NCBI RefSeq assembly: GCF_025094135.1
Contig: NW_026252394.1
Span: 62,001-126,000 of the forward strand
DNA length: 64,000 nt
DNA from: Mucor mucedo
Lineage: Eukaryota > Mucoromycota > Mucoromycetes > Mucorales > Mucoraceae
Direction of reading: 5' to 3'
Shown here: in pieces, positions 58,666 through 64,000 of the stretch
Layout of the letters: each line of letters opens with the position of its first letter
How positions within the stretch are numbered: the first letter of the stretch is position 1
Position numbers and translations under genes: made by a program
The notes under the pieces: model-generated
What the model saw: the letters and a program-made list of their open reading frames with translations, nothing else
The model's database searches: none
What the model was told of the DNA's origin: nothing

Positions 58666-60873
58666 ATGTCGAATACGCTTCATACTTTCCCCAAATTCAA
58701 TAGCCCCATAGTTAGTCTTAAATTCAGCGACAAGGCTGATTTCGTTCATTGGTATAATGAAGCATTAATGAAACAATTCCACTGGGTCGAAATCCAAACA
58801 CCCAGTTACTTGAAGGACCAACTTCTTCAGACACAAACAATTACCACGAAGATTCCCGAAACCCGTCTATACACCTGTCAAGGTCAAATCAGACAGAAGC
58901 TAGAAGAAACATTATCAGATGTCGATTGTAAAGCGAAACTCCTCATGCATGAAATGAGCGATGGATCTATTGTGGTTGGGTATTACTGGAAACACTCAGA
59001 TCATGTCATTAACGATATGACTGAACTTGTTGCCTCTGCCTTGCCCATTGATATTCAGAATTGGCTAGAAGAGCACGCTAATACTTATATGAATTGGAAG
59101 GCCATCAAAAATTTACTACGTATAATCAAGCGTAATCCTTTGGAGGTAAATCTCGCTGCTGTAAACATGTTTATGGAACAACACCTAAAGATCTTAAGTC
59201 ACAGCTCAAAATAGACAACAGTAGCCATTCATTTCCTGTATCTCTATATAACCACTATCAAGATGTCCAAGTTATTGTTGATAGTCGAATAAGTAAAGCA
59301 AGTAAGAAATCCCAGACAGAAGCTGATAGTATTTCTCTGTGGATGAGACAACTGAAAAGCGAGGATTATGTCACATTGAGTTTAATTGGGGAGGGACAGC
59401 AAACGTTTGTGTTATCTTGGGTTTCCCTTTGGCAAAAAAAGGTATTTACTCAGGGAGAAAATGTATTTCCATAACCGACATGTATTTACATCTTTGAGTC
59501 TAGTTGTTACAAAATGCACAGGATTGGGGTATCGACTACATTCATAATACATACAATTTATCCGGAAAAGAGGATAAAATAACCCATATATTTACTATTG
59601 TTGTTAAGGATCCTGCTACTGAGAAGGGTGTACCTGTCTGCTTTCTTGTCACGGATAATGAAGTCACTTCAGCTTTATCGCTGTGGTTCTTTTGGCTTAA
59701 ATCCAATTTTAAATTGCAAGTCAAACAAATTATCACTGACTCCTTTTCTACCGAAGTTTTTTCCATAATAGCTTCATACAACAACAACATAACAGTTACT
59801 ATGTCTCATTGGCATATTGAGCAGGCGTGGGAGACACAAATCGAAAATCATGCAAGTGGTAGATTTGCCATTTTTGGTTACTCATGTTGATTTATTCTAA
59901 CACTGAAGCCTTTTAGATCAAAGTTGTCGGCTCGTTTCAAAAAACTTATCGGCTACAAAAACGTGTTCGTGAATTCTTAGACTGTATGATGCATGCTCCA
60001 AATGAAGCATCTTTCCACCTGAGTCTTGTTCTTTTTAAAATAGAATTTAAAAAATTCAGCTCATTTATTAAATACTTTGAACAAAATTGGGTTGTCAAGA
60101 AAGAACTCTGGTGTAAGGCCTGGAGGGAGGTATGTAGTTACTCATTATGTACCTTGATCATATTAACACTTATATATGATTTAATATTTAGCCAACCAGT
60201 TTTGATTTTAACAACTTTATGGAATCATATCATGCTCATCTGAAACCTTTTTATCCTGGTTCTGTCGACCCTCTTCGTGTTGATCGTTTAATTTATTTAT
60301 TATCTCAAGCTGTTATGACGGACTACCAACAAGAGTCTTCTAAAGCTTTACATGGTAATTCAGATCGTCAGTTGACTGAAATTGAAGTAGAACGAGAGAG
60401 AGAGGTATTAGCAATCAAATATAGTAAAGCATGTACCATGGTTGAACACACAGGAAACAAAGTAAGTAATGTTATCAGATCGAATAAAGGGAGTTGCATA
60501 TTTATATCGTTTCAAACAGCAGTATTATAAGTGTAAATCGGTCAAGAAGAAAGACATTGCTTACGACGTGAAATCACATGATGGTTTTTTAAACTTTTGC
60601 GATTGTGAGGAAGCCCCTAGTCTTTGTAAGCATATTTTTCTAGTTAGCCGGATATACCATCTGCCTCTTTCTCTCAGCAAGCATAGAAAAGCTACAGCTG
60701 TCCTCGATACCGAAAGATATTTGAAAATGTTTGTGAGTACGGTAAGACGAGTAGCTCATAAATTCCGAAATTCTCCTGATAAACTTGCTTTGATTAAAGA
60801 TATCTTACAAGAATACTTGAAATCATTGGACATTGTTGAAACATCACACCTACCAGATTTAAGACAATCTTAA
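58666..60873 (+). CDS. MULE transposase-derived protein with SWIM finger
   Basis: Six exons: 58666-59145, 59205-59441, 59504-59858, 59924-60129, 60192-60423 and 60479-60873; about 634 residues. The middle (around residues 240-360) resembles the Mutator-like transposase core: a beta strand around VFITDSF-type residues and MSHWHIEQAW, the conserved histidine-rich segment. The C terminus has a SWIM finger, CDCEEAPSLCKH (C-x-C-x6-C-x-H). Where the first catalytic Asp of a DDE core is expected (D-x-T-Y/H), the sequence reads H-N-T-Y. No terminal inverted repeats were seen around it. This suggests a domesticated or dead transposase. The junctions at 59858/59924 and 60423/60479 are the least certain, since alternative splices fit. 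Confidence 0.6.
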
Positions 60874-61938
60874 AAATATTTTTATTGAATAAATTTTAAT
60901 ATCTATTTACACGTCTACCTGTAATGAATAACCCGTAAAAATAAGTTTCATTCGACAGTTTTTACTATCAGCATCGCTGTCGTGTGTTCTCGTTTATACG
61001 TTGGTGGGTATAATATAACCCTTCCCCAACTACTTATGGACAATGCAGTGAAAAAGGTCAAACTTTCTTTATTACATCTGAATACTGATTTATCTCGAAC
61101 ATGAAGCACGTGGTCTGTCACGTATTTGCACCGGATCTTATACTGATGTATGTCTCAATTCGATGAATACCCACTGGTTCATCTGTTGGATTAGAAAAAA
61201 TTTATTACGGCAGCTTTTAAGTTTATTGATCGGCATAAATTACTATAACATTTTCTTATACCGACTCTTTCTGTAATAACTTTATCAATAAACAGGATTA
61301 TATATTTATGCAATTATACAACTTTTTTTTTGAGACTATTCATGCTGAAGGCGTGATCTTATTCAAAAAGCTTTTCAGAATCCTCCATCCCCCCTCACGA
61401 TATGCAAGTGTAGAACCTCAAGTAGCACTCATCTGTTCATTTGACATGAATGACATATACAAACAAGCTGTGACAATCTATTTGGTTACAATTATAATTA
61501 AATTAGCAAATCAGTGTAACTGCCCCTCCCTCCAAGTGTCATTTTAAATAATTGATGCTCATGTTTCATGATTTCACTATACGGGGATTGTCCATGCAAG
61601 TCAAATTAAGTTCGGAAAATATAAATGCGCTGTTACATAGCGTGATTACGCTAAAGTTTAAATGCGGGTCTCTTGCTATTAAAGGAGATATTACTAATAT
61701 GGAAGAAATCATCATTTTTAAGAAAAAAAAAAAACCGTCCATTACTGTATTTGTTAGTGATGACTGTAATAAGATAAAGAAATCAATGTGGCTATTTTAA
61801 GCTTTTTGATCGTATGAGAGAATGCGCAAGGTAACATCATTTGGTGTTCCTCGGGTTTTGCCTTCCGTAATATATAATGTGATCAGATAAAAAAAAAGAA
61901 GGGAATTAAGAGATGGATATTTATTTTTTATATACAGT
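60874..61938. other. Intergenic, no gene seen
   Basis: Two plus-strand frames (61308-61547, 61552-61800) have no recognisable motifs. They could be remnants next to the MULE-derived gene but cannot be supported. Confidence 0.45.
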
Positions 61939-63176
61939 TTAAACAATTTGTTCAGTGTTATGTTTGGTAGTGGGCTTTTTGTCGGTCTTCTTGTAAAATA
62001 AGAACTGGCAAAAGATGGAGAAATCAAACATTAAGGTACCTGCACTACCAATCAAATAAGGTAAAGCTTCTAATAAGGAATCGACAGTTTGCCCCGGGTG
62101 AGACAATATACTGCTTGCATAAGTAAGATTACCACCAACAGCAAATACAAATAAAGAAGCGGACAGGCCTTCTACTGACTGACGACGGCGGTTCTTTAAA
62201 AGCTGGGGGATACGTGACATTAGGTAAAGACAGGTACAAGACCAGGCAAATACTCTGCCAATCCAAACTAAATTATCTTGAGATAATTCGAAAGAATCGT
62301 CGGAAGACATTGTTGTAAGACCTTGATTGTTGGAGGTCAAGAAAAGAGTGGAGGTAAAAAGTAACATTCCCATAAATTTGGTAGTCTGTTGCTGCTGCTG
62401 CTGCTGCTGCTTCTTTTTCCCGCTGACCATGATTTCGTTGTCTAGGGTATACCATTTGGAGGGTGAGGCGGAGGATGAGAATGGTGTTAATTCACTTTGG
62501 ATAGCGTGGCTATTGATATCAACTGGGGTATGGGCTGGGTGTTGGAATAATGTATTTGCAGGCTTCTTTTGCAAATCTTCTTCAAAGGTATCAGTGGTGG
62601 GTATAATAAGATATTCTTCATGAATTGGTTTCGCCTTAATTTTGTTGTAATATGTCCATTGACATAATAGACAAATGTCAATTGAAACAAAATAAACCCC
62701 CAGATATAGCTGGAATGGTAATTGATGAGTTAAGAGAGACCCTATTAAATTTGCGCTATCCCCTATTTTAAAAGTCTTAGCTATATAATTCCCCTGCATG
62801 TTATCTTTTTTTTTTTTTCATGTTTTACCTGCTAACCAAATTGATAGGAAATTGAGACTTAGGCCATCTGCTGATCCGCTTTTGTAATTTGCTACTAGTT
62901 GACTATAAAAAATGTTAATACATAGTTTATTGTTTATATTAAATAAAACACATACGGTAATTGGGCATTTAACCAGAGTAATATAGAGCAATAGCCTAGT
63001 AATAAACTTATCGCGTCTTGTTTGCCATATACGCAATCGCCAAACAATGTCTATTTAGATCGGTCGTGTTACGTTAGAAAAAAAAATTACGTCTATTTTT
63101 TTTTTTTCGTAATAATACTTGCATTAATCCACTGAATATATGGCATGCCATCTTGAATTGGTGTACAGACTGTCAT
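61939..63176 (-). CDS. PQ-loop vacuolar basic amino-acid transporter
   Basis: Four exons: 63176-63123, 63050-62956, 62902-62829 and 62762-61939; 348 residues. Two PQ motifs are visible, AQLPQLVANYKSGSADGLS and SRIPQLLKNRRRQSVEGLS, each followed by a helical segment, so about seven membrane segments. This matches the Ypq1-3/PQLC2 family that exports Lys/Arg from the vacuole (lysosome). The first intron needs a GC donor (AAT|GCAAGT) to keep the IQWIN|TLFGDC frame. The middle loop carries an eight-Gln run (CTG/CAG repeat at 62388-62411). The very short first exon makes the start easy to miss. Confidence 0.88.
62388..62411. repeat. CTG/CAG triplet repeat
   Basis: Eight triplets encoding Gln in the loop between the two PQ-loop halves of the transporter. 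Confidence 0.9.
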
Positions 63177-64000
63177 TATATGGTGTGTTGTGTGTGTGTG
63201 TGTGTATTTGTGTGTGTTGTATTATTTATATTAATCTATTATTTATGTGTATGTAGATAATTCTACGTCTTATTTACAAGTGGAAAGAAGAAGATAAAAA
63301 AAAAAAAATTAGAATATCGATTTACCCTTTTTATTATCTTTGAGATAGAAAACGAGCAAAAAAAAAAAATTTTTTTTTGGGGGGTGACATATATCAAAAA
63401 TGGTCTTTTTTTCAGGTACTCATTTAAGGATAGCCGGGTGATATCACAAACAACTGTTCCGATGACCTAATTCGTCACCTCCTTTGTATTTCATCATCAC
63501 TCGTCCTCTTTATCTTTGTATAATAACATTAATGCACAAGAAGAAAGGGTTGTGGAGTCTTAAACAATGCCTGACTCATAAAAGCACACTTGTCTGGCCT
63601 TGAAATAATGTGCAAAACAGTGACTCATCCTCCCTTAATGACCTAAAGTGCACAGGACCCTTTGTTGGACTATTTGGTCACATTAAGGATCAGTGTACTT
63701 TATTCCATTTATTAAAAACCAATTGAAAAGTCGCTTATCTTAACTAGCTGCGGTTATTTTCTGCCGTTTATTGGCATCACTCCGAATGCTCAAGTGACCT
63801 TGAAAGATACACTTCAATATATTATTTTTATTTACTTTTGAGGTAAACAAAGAAACCCTTCGTTCTATTTTGTAAACCAACTTGTTATAATTCAGGAACA
63901 CTTTGTCATGCCATTGTAAGCTAAATTAGTGTTCATTCATAAGCAGTAAACAAACATATTTACAGAAAGATATGCACCCGGCTACATCATAATTTACAGG
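63177..64000. promoter_or_regulatory. Upstream region of the PQ-loop gene
   Basis: It contains a (GT)n run (63190-63218), a T/A-rich block at 63300-63380, and two TGACTCA heptamers (63572-63578 and 63621-63627) identical to the Gcn4/AP-1 core site. These may belong to a gene beyond the right edge or to the PQ-loop gene. No coding region seen. Confidence 0.4.

Noticed and set aside
59858..60478. Possible frameshift or retained-intron version of the MULE-derived gene
   Set aside because: A 55-bp GT-AG intron at 60424-60478 restores the frame at ordinary intron size, so a disabling frameshift is not needed. It remains unproven.
1..64000. CRISPR arrays, rRNA or prophage
   Set aside because: No direct repeat-spacer arrays, rRNA cores or phage gene blocks were seen. 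The window is eukaryotic.

Overview
The window looks like a chromosomal segment of an early-diverging filamentous fungus, most likely Mucoromycota (Mucorales type). The evidence is the AT-rich DNA with long A/T homopolymers, many short spliceosomal introns (about 50-115 bp, mostly GT-AG) and clearly fungal orthologues. These include a Tra1 with a degenerate PI3K-like domain, RHO1 ending in a CaaX box, glycogen synthase with classical GT3 motifs, and an arrestin-related trafficking adaptor. There are no bacterial operons, no CRISPR array and no rRNA. All exon structures below were assembled by eye from splice signals, reading phase and conserved protein motifs.

Layout, left to right. 1-2.9 kb holds a decayed gene fragment and a compact GC-richer block of perfect hairpins that may be a small Pol III RNA. 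An arrestin-domain gene (2.9-5.7, minus) is divergent from an ALG12-type mannosyltransferase (6.0-7.5, plus). A heat shock factor (9.1-10.8, minus) and the giant TRA1 gene (11.7-23.9, minus, 10 exons) follow. A plus-strand run comes next: an LEA-2/NHL-like membrane protein (24.4), a HIT hydrolase (25.8) and a bacterial-type iron-sulfur L-serine dehydratase with a mitochondrial-like leader (26.8-28.8).

A tRNA-Tyr gene with an intron (29.8) is followed, 44 bp downstream, by an intact Ty3/gypsy-type LTR retrotransposon (29.93-35.32, gag-pol on the minus strand). The element has 131-bp LTRs that are identical to each other and a 4-bp target duplication. A solo copy of the same LTR, inverted and with its own 4-bp duplication, lies just beyond. 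Then come Sec61-beta (36.3-36.9, plus), glycogen synthase (37.4-39.8, plus), a DCN1-like neddylation factor (39.9-41.2, minus), RHO1 (42.0-43.0, minus), a large ankyrin/coiled-coil protein (43.6-47.9, plus), an aldehyde dehydrogenase (48.4-50.1, plus) and a membrane GNAT (50.2-51.3, minus). About 3.4 kb of gene-free AT-rich DNA separates these from a MYND-finger protein (54.7-55.7, plus), an alanine-glyoxylate aminotransferase (56.7-58.2, minus), a MULE-transposase-derived gene (58.7-60.9, plus) and a PQ-loop vacuolar amino-acid transporter (61.9-63.2, minus).

Most genes are unrelated housekeeping functions: chromatin co-activation, heat shock, ER translocation and glycosylation, glycogen, Rho signalling, and serine/glycine metabolism. 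The main points of interest are the tRNA-proximal retroelement insertions, a SUMO-consensus hexapeptide array in the heat shock factor, the MULE-derived gene with a changed catalytic position, the serine dehydratase of bacterial type, extreme exon structures (a start-codon-only coding exon, a 10-nt micro-exon, two GC-AG introns) and the hairpin-rich candidate RNA at 1.84-2.08 kb.
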